From: Sipunculus nudus
Lineage: Eukaryota; Annelida; Sipuncula; Golfingiida; Sipunculidae
DNA length: 64,000 nt
Reading direction: 5' to 3'
Assembly (NCBI GenBank): GCA_026874595.1
Contig: CM049313.1
Coordinates: 47,500,159 to 47,564,158 of the forward strand
The notes below the pieces were generated by a model, which was given only the letters and a program-made list of their open reading frames with translations, was not told the DNA's origin and ran no database searches. Shown here in pieces: positions 36,030 through 47,457 of this stretch. Made by a program: the position numbers and the translations under genes. Each line of letters starts with the position of its first letter. Within the stretch, counting starts at the first letter, position 1.

Positions 36030-37634
36030 TTTTTGTGGTAAAAAATAAATAAAATGTATGCATGATGTGGTGTTATCTGACAAGATTGAGATTTATGATG
36101 ATGCAATTGAGAAATATGAATCAACTTTTATATTCAGATATATCTAATACTTATAAAAGGAATTCGGTTCACGTTTGTTCGCAGTGTTCTCTATAACCGC
36201 GTTGTGTTCAATATTGTGCCATACATCATTTTAAAGGTTATTATCCCCGCAGTGACATAGGCGATATGAAAATAAATAATTTTTAATATACATATAATTT
36301 TTAGTGATTTTTCCGGTTTTTTTTACCGAGCACAGCCGAACTGCCTTCGGCAATCACCGGAATGCATGCATCTTGGTCACTTAACCTCTAACACTAAGGA
36401 CTATTGTTCATATGAATAATGCTTGCTTTCAATGAGGGATTTGACCCACGTGAGTGGACAGTAAAAGAGAAAAACACATGTTTCTCGCTTTATGAAATGG
36501 AAAGTTCAACCCAGGAGGATTAATGACAAACCTATTCAAGGTCCCAGTTTCAGGAATAGGGCTTGGGTGGTGTCGGGGGTTTCAGGCAAAAATGTGTCTG
36601 ATACGATGAAAAAAAAGGTTGCAGTGCACGGCTGCATGGCTGAAAATGGGATAAGGACCCACTGCACGGAGTCCCGCTGGGTCCACTTCTGCTACTTACG
36701 ATGTATGCATATTTCTGTTTCCTTCTTCAGGAACAGTTTCCTTGCATCGTACATTTAATTAATCTTTCATGTGTTCCTCACATCAACCTATTTTTTATAC
36801 GACTAACGATAGAAACCAGTCAAATATCAACAAAACACTGTATGCCTCCGCGTCTAATTCCGGTTCGCAATGTAAACCATCACTGACCAGGTCTTCAAGG
36901 TAAACATAACGGGATATGATTTTTGCCACATCCACAGCGCCACAAAATAACAGTAAAAATTATTTGTACATATCATATTCCGGGAGTATCCCACTAAAAA
37001 CTGTATTTTTTTTTAACTTTTATAATAAAAATTGAGCCAACATTCAATATCTCAGTAAATATATCTCCCAAACCGCGGTAAAAAGCCTGGTATACCGGGT
37101 TTATGAGCTAGTATGTTATATTGGAAATTATAGAAATATAAACTTAAATTAAAAAAAAAAAAATTGATAAAAAATGAGGATTTAATACAAACATTTGTTC
37201 ATTATTTTCCTGCCTCAGCAGAATTTAAGATCAGGCTTTGTTTGCCCTGTTTTATGTTGTTAATTAGTTAAATTCCAACTGTACACATTTCATTAAAAAA
37301 TACATATATATTTAATAATATATATCATACAAAAAAATAGATTCAATTGAACAAATGTGTAAACTACTGAAATGTCAACAGTTAATCATAAAGCAAATTA
37401 ATTATCATGGTAATAGTACAGATCATTTGTTCACGAACTGCTCACATGCTTTATTTCAACATTAGGTAACACATGGTCAGGTCACAAAATATTATTTGCA
37501 ACAATTTCTTGCTCATCAATACAAACCAAACACATAAACCAACCATGGCCTTTATTACCTCTTCCTCTTACACTTTATCTCCATTTGATATTATTTTAGA
37601 TTTTTACCTTCAAGGTCAACTTCAGCTGAGCACA
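36030..37634 (+). repeat. Segmental duplication II, copy 1 (Helitron-containing)
   Basis: Matches 41343-42594. Shared blocks include GTTATCTGACAAGATTGAGA, ATAGAAATATAAACTTA, CAGGCTTTGTTTGCCCTG, ATAGATTCAATTGAACAAAT, TTGCAACAATTTCTTGCTCA and TTCAGCTGAGCACAGTG. It is interrupted by the 969-bp Helitron. Similarity ends inside the family A 3' terminal motif. Confidence 0.85.
36143..37111 (+). mobile_element. Non-autonomous canonical Helitron
   Basis: 5' end A|TCTAATACTTATAAAAGG; 3' end CCTGGTATACCGGG (imperfect hairpin), TTTATGAG, then CTAG|T. These are the textbook Helitron ends (5' TC, 3' hairpin plus CTRR, insertion between A and T). The duplicated copy reads through at 41458/41459 without it. 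No Rep/helicase frame, so it depends on an autonomous partner. Contains a further internal hairpin near 36345 (GCCGAACTGCCTTCGGC). Confidence 0.85.
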
Positions 37635-37653
37635 GTGACCCATAGGTCCCTTG
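37622..37653 (+). mobile_element. Family A 3' terminus, isolated
   Basis: TCAGCTGAGC (inverse of the 5' motif), palindrome GACCCATAGGTC (37637-37648), CCTTG|TTT. Matches the A4 end at 33569-33599. The element body upstream is the duplicated AT-rich block, so that block may itself be part of an old family A-like element. Confidence 0.6.
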
Positions 37654-38240
37654 TTTGTACAAGGTCATCAGTGCCTGTATCACACTGAGGGCTACAAAAA
37701 ACTTCTTCTCTGAAACAATATGGCAAAATTCTTTAATATCGCACGATAATGATCCTAGGGTAGTGCTTTCTGAAGTTTGTTCAAATGGTCTCTTTTCAGT
37801 GACTTTTGGCTAAGTTATGGGAAGCTGAATTTAGTCATATGCCATAACAGCCCATTTTAACTCAGTGGCTACAAAGATCTTCTTCTCAAAAACCACTGGG
37901 CCAAATTCTTAAATCTCACACATTAATTATCCTCAGATGTTGATAATTCAAGTTTGTTCAAATGGTTTTGGTTCTGTGCTTTTTGGCTGAGTTACGGGAA
38001 GCTGAATTAGCCAGTTTGCTGTATCTTCCTATATGAGTTATAAACTTGCGAAACGTTTTTCGACTGATGCCACTGAAGCCAGTTTGTTAAATATTTTACA
38101 GGAATAATCCCCTTAATAATTCTTATAATAATTGTCATTAATGGTTCCACATGACTGATTTTTGGCTGAATTATGGAGATTGAATTGAGTCATTTTACCA
38201 TATATGTTAGCTGTGTGATGCTGTTACATCTAGCCTGTCA
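37654..38240 (+). repeat. Family F-type tandem units (~178 bp, three copies)
   Basis: Units start near 37690 (GGCTACAAAAAACTTCTTCTC), 37866 (GGCTACAAAGATCTTCTTCTC) and about 38047. Each contains GTTCAAATGGT or a variant, followed by TTTTTGGCTGAGTTA(C/T)GG. These match the inner part of F2 at 34480-34640. Confidence 0.65.
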
Positions 38241-39139
38241 CCAGTTTATCAGCATCTATTACATCATGCCACTAGACATTTAGATTTCAGGTTATATTTG
38301 GTTAATATTGACAAGAAAGTTTTTTTTAAAAGCTTTTAAAAAATTTAGATTTATGATTTAAGTTATTCATCATACCAGGCAATGTTACAATCATAGATAT
38401 TCAGCTCTCTGTTGCTATATAAAGACAACTGTACATGGATTATGAATTATTGGTATCCCTACTCAACTTAATTTAAGAATTTGGCATCAATGATATTAAT
38501 CTGTATTTTAAATTTGCATATAGTATGCATCCGTAATAATTTTACATATATTCCTGATTTCTTTTTTATAAAATGTCAGCTGAAAAGCATTTTGTATTGT
38601 GAAAATAAATTTCAAAGTTATTTCAAGTAGGGACCACTTTTATGTACAGATGGCAGCACTTGGTTTACCATTGGCAGATTGCCAGTGCCTTGATGTTGGC
38701 CATTGGTCAAGATGATGTCAGCTCTATAAATAGTTTTGGCACAGTGCCAGGATTGGAAGAAGCGCAGCCAGGTATAGATCAAGAGTTAACTCAGTGCAGT
38801 AGCTGCATTCTATTTATAGCTTTGGCAGACTGCTCACTGCATCATATTTGGCACCAAAGTTCAGCCTGAATCTATTTATAGCTTTTGCAGACTGCCAACT
38901 GTGTCAGATTATGCAACAGGTCAAGAGTTCACACAGTGCTGCCAGGTACAGGTCAAAAGTTCACTCAGTCTAGCCAGGTGCAGGACAAGAGTTCTCTCAG
39001 TGCAGTAGCTTGAGGCAGCAATTTGTCACAGGTCACTCGGGGAAACTGCCTTACTCACCTAAGCCTTGTCAGCCCAGTGCATCAAACTCTGGGGAAGTTT
39101 GATGTATTGGACTGATACCTGTCTATGCGTCTTGATGGT
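38241..39139. other. Unassigned DNA with degenerate minisatellite
   Basis: About 38640-39010 repeats TCTATTTATAGCTTT(G/T)GCAGACTGC and CCAGGTACAGGTCA(A)AAGTTCACTCAGT-like blocks. A 75-codon frame (38642-38869) overlaps these repeats and is not supported as a gene. Confidence 0.45.
39074..39110 (+). other. Short perfect hairpin
   Basis: CATCAAACT / AGTTTGATG form a perfect 9-bp stem. Pairing extends with G-T wobbles to about 15 bp around a 7-base loop. Could be a structured RNA or chance. Confidence 0.35.
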
Positions 39140-39405
39140 ATTCTCATTTACAAGACAGGTGGTGCCACCTACATTGACCTTTGCAGTGTATGCGCCTGCT
39201 TATTTCTACAGAGGAATTTGATATATCAGCCTAAAATTGGGTATGTTTATACATATCGGGTAGCTTTATAGTGTACAAAACTGGTAGCGCCACTTACAAT
39301 AATTTTTGCACAGTGTATGTCCCTGCTTATTTCACAAGAGGGGTTTGACATATCAGTCTGACATTGGGCATATGTATATATCTCTTTGTTTTATATAAGC
39401 CTGTT
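39140..39405 (+). mobile_element. Diverged family B-like units
   Basis: GGTGGTGCCACCTAC at about 39160 and GGTAGCGCCACTTAC at about 39285, with the usual TTTGCACAGTGTATG and GGTAGCTTTATA spacing. An older, decayed array directly next to B4. Confidence 0.65.
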
Positions 39406-41126
39406 GTATATAAAACAGAGTTTTGCGGATATACTATGTTTTCAGTAGGACGCCGACGCTGCCACCATCGCCGCATAGGTTTCCGGAGAACTCCTCCACC
39501 ACTGGGCAGAATTTTTTTTTAATTCGGAATTATGATCGGTCAAATGTGAACTGCTGCGCCCTCATTTTTGGTTGACCTCTGACCTTTCCTCTCTGCCCAG
39601 CATCCATTTGTGCATCTGTTTCCACACATAAACCCACATATCTCGGGAACCATTTGACAGATAAGGCTAAAGATTTTGCACAAATGTAGCCCTTGGAAAG
39701 CTTTATAACATATACTAAAAATGGTGGCACCACCTGCAACCATTTTTGCACAACTTCCATCTGTTCATCTGCCTTGGGATAAAAACACTCACGTCTCTGC
39801 ATTGGTTGGACTTATCCACCTGAAATTTTGCTTGTGTATACATCTTGGACAGCTTTCTTGATTTTGTGACAGGTGGCGCCACCTACATTCAGATTTACGC
39901 TGCAGACATCCAAGCTCATATCTCAGGAACCATTTGACCATTTGGGCAAAAATTTTGGGCATATCTCTTAATCATACACAAAATTGGTGGCGCCACCTGC
40001 CACCATTTTTGCACAGCGTCCATCTGTTCATCTGCCTTGGGATAAAAACACTCATATCTCTGCATTGGTTGGACTTATCCACCTGAAATTTTGCATGTTT
40101 ATACATCTTGGACAGCTTTCTTGATTGTATGACAGGTGGCACCATCTACATTCACGGTTAAGCTGCAGACATCCAAGCTCATATCTCGGGAACCATTTGA
40201 CCAGTTGGGCCAAAATTTTGCATGTGTATAGATCTCCCATAACTCTTTATCATATGCAAAACTGGTGCACCAACTGCAACCATTCTTGCACAGCGTCCAT
40301 CTGTTCATCTGCCTTGGGATAAAATCACTCATATCTCCACACTGGTTTGACTTATCCACTTGAAATTTTGCAGGTTTATACATCCTTGACAGCTTTCTTG
40401 TTTTATGACAGGTGGCGCCACCTACATTCAAATTTAGGCTGCAGACATCCAAGCTCATATCTCAGGAACCATTTGACCGATTTGGCAAATATTTTGCATG
40501 TTTATAGATCTCACATAGCTCTTTATCATACACAAAACTGGTGGTGCCAGCTGCAATCATTTTGGCACAGCATCGTCTGTTTGTTTGCCGTGGCATAAAA
40601 TCACTCATATCTCGGCAGAGGTTTGACATATCTGCCTAAAATTTTGCAGGTTTATACATCATGGATAGCTTTCTGGATTTTGTGGCAGGTGGCGCCACCT
40701 ACATTTATGTATACACTGCAGACATTCAGGCTTATATCTCAGGACTGGTTTGACATATCCCCTGAAATTTGGCATGTGTATAGATCTCTTATAGCCCTTA
40801 ATCATACACAAAATTGGTGGCGCCACCTGCCACAATTTTTGCACAGTGTCCGTCTGTTTTTCTGCCGTGGGCTAAAATCACTCATATCTCAGTAGTGGTT
40901 TGACTTATCTGCCTAAAATTTTGCATGTTTATACATCTTGGACAGCTTTCTGGATTTTATGGTAGGTGGCGCAACCTACATACACATTTTGGCTGCAGAC
41001 ATCCAGGCTATTATGCAACACACTTCACTCTATTTCCCCTTGCCACTCAATCCATCCCTCACTTCACCTTTCCTACTCTGAATTTGGCGGATACACATAG
41101 TCGCTTATTGACTACCCATATTCTAG
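39406..41126 (+). mobile_element. Family B Helentron-like element, complete (B4)
   Basis: 5' hairpin slightly decayed (GTATATAAAACAGAGTTTTGCGGATATA), reverse DR1-like site (39573-39585), then an array of GGTGGCGCCACC units. Ends GGCGGATAC, GTCGCTTATTGAC and CTAG (41123-41126)|TTTT. No coding capacity. Confidence 0.8.
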
Positions 41127-41342
41127 TTTTTGTGTTGTGTGCACCCATGCCAGAATTGCAGCAGTGATGTTTGTTTGTTTCTTGTTCTAAGTGTTTAGTA
41201 CTTGCATTGTTCATATACATGTTACACATGTTCTTGAAAAGTAATGGTCCAGCATTGAAGCATTATACCTGGTGTAATCTCATTGCACAGGTTCGCATTA
41301 GGCCTGTAGGCCTTGTTTTTCATATCACCAGCCCAATCTAAT
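41127..41342. other. Unassigned spacer
   Basis: Nothing recognised. Confidence 0.4.
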
Positions 41343-42594
41343 ATATTTGTGGTAAAAATAAATAAACATTTGTATGCGTGATGTAGTGTTATCTGACAAG
41401 ATTGAGATTTATGATGATGCAATTTAGAATTATGAATCAACTTTTATATTCAGATATATGTTATATCAGAAATGTATAGAAATATAAACTTATAATAAAA
41501 AAAAATTGATGTGATAAAAAATGAGGATCTAATACAAACATTTGTTTCATTTTATCCTGCCTCAGCAGAAATAGAAATCAGGCTTTGTTTGCCCTGTATG
41601 TATATGCAGAAGTGTTGTTAATTGCACCATCTCTCCCCCCCCCCCCCCCCCCTGCTGCCATTGATTCCTGTGGACTAGGACATTAGCTTTTATTGTATGT
41701 GTAAAATTTATTTAATTAAAAATAATGAGATTAGAAAAAATTAAGATCTTATGAAACATATTCTTGCCTTAGGGGAATGGAACATAAAATGATCAGCTGT
41801 GTCCATCATCTCTCCATTATCAATAAATTTATATTAGTTATGAAATTTTTCCTATAAACACTGTTGGAATAATTTTGATATGCTATATGTGTTTGGAATT
41901 AAGCTATATAAGTCTGAAATTTGAAAGCAAATTATATATTCAGTTGTGTATCATTGCAGTTGTTAAATTAAAAAAAAAATTGATATAATAAATAAATTAA
42001 TAATAATTGAAACTTCATATATTATCAGCTTTGTTTGTCTACCAGTCTGTCTGTCCTTTTTCAAATATTAAGTAATTATAACTTTTTTTTATCCTGTAAA
42101 CATTTTTGAATTTAGTGAAAATCCTATGTATATACACTATTGTAATACAGATTATATGTTGGAACTCCCACCATTCCACCCCCCCCCCCACCCACCAAGT
42201 CCTTTCATCTGGGGACATTAGTTATATTTCAACTGTATAAATTTCATAAAATAAAAAAATACATATATTTAATAATATATATTATAAAAAAATAGATTCA
42301 ATTGAACAAATGTTAAACTTTACTGAAATGTCAACAGTTAACTTAAAAGCCAACTTATGAACATGGTAATAGTACAGATGATTCGTTCACAAACTGCTCA
42401 CATGCTTTAGTTTAATATTAGGAAACACATGGTCAGGTAACAAAATATTATTTGCAACAATTTCTTGCTCATCAATACAAACCAATCATATAAACCAACT
42501 ATGGCCTATATTACCCTTTCCTCTTACACTTTATCTCCATTTGGTATTATTTTAGAATTTTACCTTCAAGGTCAACTTCAGCTGAGCACAGTGC
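41343..42594 (+). repeat. Segmental duplication II, copy 2 (Helitron-free)
   Basis: Second copy of the block at 36030-37634. It lacks the Helitron but has about 590 bp of extra sequence (about 41626-42216). Ends at GCTGAGCACAGTG. Confidence 0.85.
41626..42216. repeat. Copy-2-specific segment with poly-C tracts
   Basis: Present only in copy 2. It contains two C-runs (about 41634-41652 and 42179-42189), each followed within 60 bases by GGACATTAG. Inside are diverged echoes of neighbouring sequence (AAAAAAAAATTGATATAATAA, CAGCTTTGTTTG). It may be an old tandem duplication of part of the block rather than a new insertion. Confidence 0.5.
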
Positions 42595-43955
42595 AGAAAT
42601 GAAAGCATATTGATAATACCTCTATCTAAAATTTCCAGTGTGTTTATCTGAACAAATACTAAAGAGAAATATTTTTAACATTGAACAAACAATTTTACAT
42701 GTTTATTGTCTGATATGAAACATGCAACATACATGTGGAACACAATGTCTGTTTATGGGGCAACTATGAATTCTTGTGGAACAATTATAAGTTAGATGTT
42801 ACTTATATAACTGGGCAAGTACTTTCAAAAGTTTATGCCTAGCCCTGTTGACTGATTACACTCCAGGTTGATATATGGAGACCCAGGTACAATTTCATTT
42901 CAACTCTACATCATGCCCTTAGGGTCACTTCTTCAGGTGAAATAATAAACAAGCTTGGCCAACCAAGCAGCAAGTGATGCACCATTATCAGTGTCAGTTC
43001 CCTAGACACATCTTGTTCTGGTTTCTAGAAAGTTACTGAACAGCGCTTCAGCCTTGGGAGATCATTCAGGTTCCAAGCATTGATCTTTTTTCAAATTAAG
43101 TGTTTACAGGGGGAATAAGCCGATTTACTAGTATTGGCAAGTGTGGTAATTCTCTGGAGGGTTCAGATCTGTGATTTGGTAACATAATAATCTGGCGTTG
43201 AATATGTCGGACCACAAGAGAAATTCATTGCAGCCATGCCTTGAGAGTCGTTACAAAGAATAACTGATTACTCAAGTCTAAGTGATAATAACACTGAATC
43301 AGGGCTTAGGAAATTACGTATACAAACTTTAAATACCTATGAAAAGTTTTTCTTCTCTAGTTCTTTATTGAGACATTAGATCTTTTTAAAACTGTTTCCT
43401 GTTTACATTTATTTTAAGATTTTGAAAAAGTTCTCTCACTCTTTCCATTCAAATTACAAGCAATATGTCACACGACTAGGGATGTGAATGACCAGATTCT
43501 TTTAACTGTCAAACCAACTGGCTGAAACTCATGCTTACGTACACTCCAAAAAATAAATAAGACATGAGTTAACAAAAACAAATCAATATATTAAAGAAAA
43601 CATAAACCTGGGTGTCAGGGTAGAGGTTGCAATATGGTAGAATCTGAGTTTCTACTGATTCACAGTACAATCAGTCAACTTTAAGATACATCGAGCTTTG
43701 ACCACCAACAGTCCTTTGCTGGCATTCTGATTTAAAATTCAAGGCACAGTTATACGCAGCACTCACTAATTAGTGCACAGAAGATTCTATCTTGAATCAG
43801 AATAAATGTCTTTCACAGCTGATGTCCCCTGGAATCATCCAGCTCTAGGTAACTGAAAATACTTTCGCACAGTGATATCCAGTTCCTCTACAGTAACACC
43901 TTTCAATAATGTCCTCAGTCTGTTCCTGGGAGTGCCCACAACAGGTTTAAATTGC
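42595..43955. other. Unassigned DNA
   Basis: No exon, RNA gene or repeat boundary recognised. Confidence 0.4.
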
Positions 43956-44168
43956 CAGATTTACCAGTCCCTCAGCAGAAATGCAATACTTGCTCTGAAG
44001 TATATTACAGAGAAATCACTGCGGCCTTCCTCAGACACCAACAATCTTTGCTTATAGACATCATCTCACGGCTGTCTATAAACACTGATGCACGCAGGTC
44101 CACAGTGATTTCTCTGTAACAGACTTCAGAGCGAGTATTGCATTTCTGCTGAGGGACTGGTAAATCTG
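43956..44168. repeat. Long inverted repeat with nested hairpin
   Basis: Arms 43956-44021 and 44103-44168 (66 bp each) are reverse complements with about 3 mismatches. The 81-base loop holds a second stem, TTATAGACA (44052) / TGTCTATAA (44073). A transcript would fold into a long near-perfect stem. Could be a MITE without recognisable target duplication, or a hairpin-RNA source. Confidence 0.85.
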
Positions 44169-45457
44169 TGGGCTGATCAAACACTTGTAGTGAATTTTAG
44201 TCTTAATCACGTCTTATATATGCTTGCTGACATCACAAGTCCTGACTGTCTTCTGGCTAATCACCTTGTCCTGTTAAGCTGACTGCCAATTATTACATAT
44301 AAATCTTAATATGGACATGCCTCCAGAGACAAAACCCTAAGAAAACCAAACTCAACAGGTGATGACCCTTATAAGTCTACAACAAACAATTGTTACTTTA
44401 GAGACTGCTAAGCAGAGAAAGCTCCCATGATATTAAACTGCCCTCTGGTGAATGACACAATATCTTGCTCAGCTTTAGTTGCATCTTTACCGAATTTTCA
44501 ACTTTTCTTACAGAGGGATTTATATAGTATATAATAAATGGGAATCTTGAATACTGGAAATCAATATACAGCTAAGGGTTCAAACATTTACTAATTTACA
44601 TAAGATATGCTTACACTTTAGCATTGTGGCATCTAATTTTGTCACCTCAGCCAATCTGTCAATCAATCAAAGATGTGAAAGTGCCAACTCAGATTCAGCA
44701 GTAACCTGGGTATTTCTAGGTGATATCCCTACTCTAGCTGTTCCAACAATGTAAACATATGTGGCTCCTGAGCTTCTTAATAATTAATCAATAAATGAAG
44801 TTATATTCCTTTATATTCAGGCATAAAAAAGGCCATATAGAAAAAAGTAACAAATCCCATCTTTTGCTATTTATGTATATGAACTATTTCTATTCATTGG
44901 CAAATGCAATGGTCAGATATTCATTCAAGCCTGACTTGATTGGGACAAAACATGACTTCTTGTATTTAAGTCAGAAATTCTTGTTTCAGCCTTATAGGGT
45001 CGAGAATGAATTCAAATGCAGAGGTTTCAAATGGACCACAACCTTTATTAAATGCCACAGGTGTTATACCAAATGGTATTAGAGTCTCCCGACATTCAAG
45101 CTGAGCCAAAGAGTCCTGGGTATACAGATTAATCAGATGGTAATTTAAATGTACAAAATGTCAGAAGGATTATTAGCAACATTCCTGCATGCTGTGTTGC
45201 AGCTTGAGCTTCTCATAAGCTGGTATCAATAATTAGATCCAGATAAACAAGAAACCAGACTCAGCTTACTTGATATTCATGCAGCCATATTAATTTGTTG
45301 CTCCCCCCCCCTCGATGATGGTATTCCATCTCTAATTTCATGCACCAATGAGCTATATATTTCGATAGCTAGGTAAGTTTTTTTTCTTCACATGGTCATA
45401 ATTTCCATACTACATGTATTGAGTATTTATTCTTAGAAACATTATCTTTTCCATATA
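44169..45457. other. Unassigned DNA
   Basis: Nothing recognised. The frame at 44795-45082 (95 codons) has no supporting context. Confidence 0.4.
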
Positions 45458-45632
45458 CAATGAAACCAGTCTGAAAGAACATTTGTCATATAAAACCACC
45501 TGCATATTAAGTCCATCCTTTCAGGTGTTAATCAAAAGCATTCACATTGGTTGTGACTGACCTATCTAATAAGAACATCTGTGAATTAAGGCCACTGGTG
45601 ACATGGGTGGTTTCCTAACACAGGTTTCACTG
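45458..45632. mobile_element. Small TA-flanked MITE
   Basis: TA|CAATGAAACC at the left and GGTTTCACTG|TA at the right form short inverted repeats with TA flanks. Internal repeats of (A/T)TAAG..CA..T and GGTGAC type. 175 bp, non-coding. Resembles Tc1/mariner-derived MITEs. Confidence 0.55.
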
Positions 45633-47272
45633 TACTTCTGTACATGATTTGGAGACTAGTGGCAGGAATTGGTTTTGAAATGATAATAATTGATCATTGA
45701 AAAATAAAAACCACTGATGATCGATTATTAATTGTTTATTTTCTGTACTTTATTACCTTGAAATCTGCTGCATATTAGTATATAAAAGTATTGACCGCAG
45801 GATATAATCTGACATGTACAGCGGTACTCATAATGAAACCATCAATCCTCCAGCATCCAAGGTCGAATTGCTTTCAGACAATTGTTGGCTGCACTAAGAC
45901 CTGTTTTTATGGTATTTGTTACTTTGTGTTTGTATGTCTCTGACAGGACTGGATTCTTTACATGTCCATACATAATCATTTTTAATCATTTATGTAAAAA
46001 TGCAATTGATTTAATCGATTTCAAAAGTAACAGCCAATCATGGATTAATCGGCACACCACTAATGAAGACCATATCCCAGCACACAATCTGTTATTTCAA
46101 ATGACCATTTCAACATTAAAAACTTTTTTCATTCATTTATTTCCACAAATTCAGGTTACTTCTTGAAGACTATCTACAATATGTCTGTCTAGACTTTTGG
46201 GGGGACTACTTAAAGTGTAAGAGCTGCTGTGTATTGGTTTACCTTAATCTATTGATGTCTAAGTGTCTGTTTCACATACCTCCTGTACCAAGAAGTGGTT
46301 AATTGTCAGAGAGGGGCACTTGCTTTGGGGAATAATTTACCACGGTGGTCGCCAGACAGACGTTTATTTAGAGTACTTATTTCTCTTTGTGAAGATAGTG
46401 CTGCAGGGATTAAACGTCCTAAAGGTAGCATCCCTGGCAAAAACCACAAAATGAAAAAATTCACTTATTGACTCCATAATTGTAATTTAAAACCTGGTGC
46501 AGTGGTCTTTCTAATGCTACATGTGTTGATGAAGTTTCCAATAATTCTCTGGGGGGGGGGATGATACGGGAGGTGGTTTTGGATTATCTGGGTTGTCCAG
46601 TGGATAAAGATACCGGTAATAGTGGATTCTGTGAGAACTGTAACTGTATTAGAAAACCTGGACATTAGGAGGAGACATTTCTTTCTGTTTTTCCAGTTTC
46701 CTCAGGTTGCTAATGTCTTTGTTTGTGATAGCTTGTACTAAATCTCAAATGCAACTTATTTTAAAATCACAAATCCAATGGCACATTTCATAAATTCATG
46801 TGTACTTCCTGATGGTCTCTTAATTGTTTCCTTTGACAGGACTTCCTCATACTCTCATTTCAATATTTTGCTTGGTTTAAATGAGAAAAGTTAAGTGTTT
46901 GAAAATCTGCTAGTCTACTGCAACAAGACATGAGAGAAAGAAAACTTAGGGTACCCTTAAGGGGTGTTTGTGAACATGAATCAGTGTATCTGAGGTGGAT
47001 AACTAACGGCTGGATGACATGTAATCTTGAGAGCCACACTGGGTAAGACTGCCGTGGTATTGAAGTCCTCCTTGGCCAGTGCATGAAAGGATTCACTGAT
47101 GTAGATATAATTGAAAAATCAATTTGGGTGAACCTGTGAGAGGATTACTTTAGTAGTTTATGTACACTTGACATACAAAGGCCAACGGGCTGCTGGTATG
47201 GATCACTTTGAGGAATTTCCTTTATTTGTCTCATGGAAACCTGAGACGTCTACTCTGCTCTTTGGTAACATT
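45633..47272. other. Unassigned DNA
   Basis: Contains a G10 run near 46551 but no exon or repeat terminus. The frame at 45882-46166 is not supported. Confidence 0.4.
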
Positions 47273-47457
47273 AACCTCTACCAGGGAGGTTATGTTGTCA
47301 CCAATGTCTGTTTGTTTGTTAATTTGCTTTCCTTTTGGCAGGGTAATGCAATATATATATCAATTTCAATCGATTTCCATAAAGCTTTGTGAAGGGTTTG
47401 GAAGTGGGGAAAGGATTCAGTATCCAAATTTTTAACTGGGTAATGTGGCAAATCTAG
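47273..47457 (+). mobile_element. Short Helentron-like element of the AACCTC...GGAGGTT type
   Basis: Starts with the hairpin AACCTCTACCAGGGAGGTT followed by ATGTTGTCACC and TGTTTGTTTG, a layout known from repeats in many marine animals. The final CTAG (47454-47457)|T is compatible with the same 3' rule as families B-D, but there is no clear terminal hairpin. Probably an internally deleted copy. Confidence 0.4.

Noticed and set aside
36492-36758. 88-codon frame inside the Helitron, considered as a captured gene fragment.
   Set aside because: No splice sites, no recognisable peptide, and the element is otherwise non-coding with hairpins.
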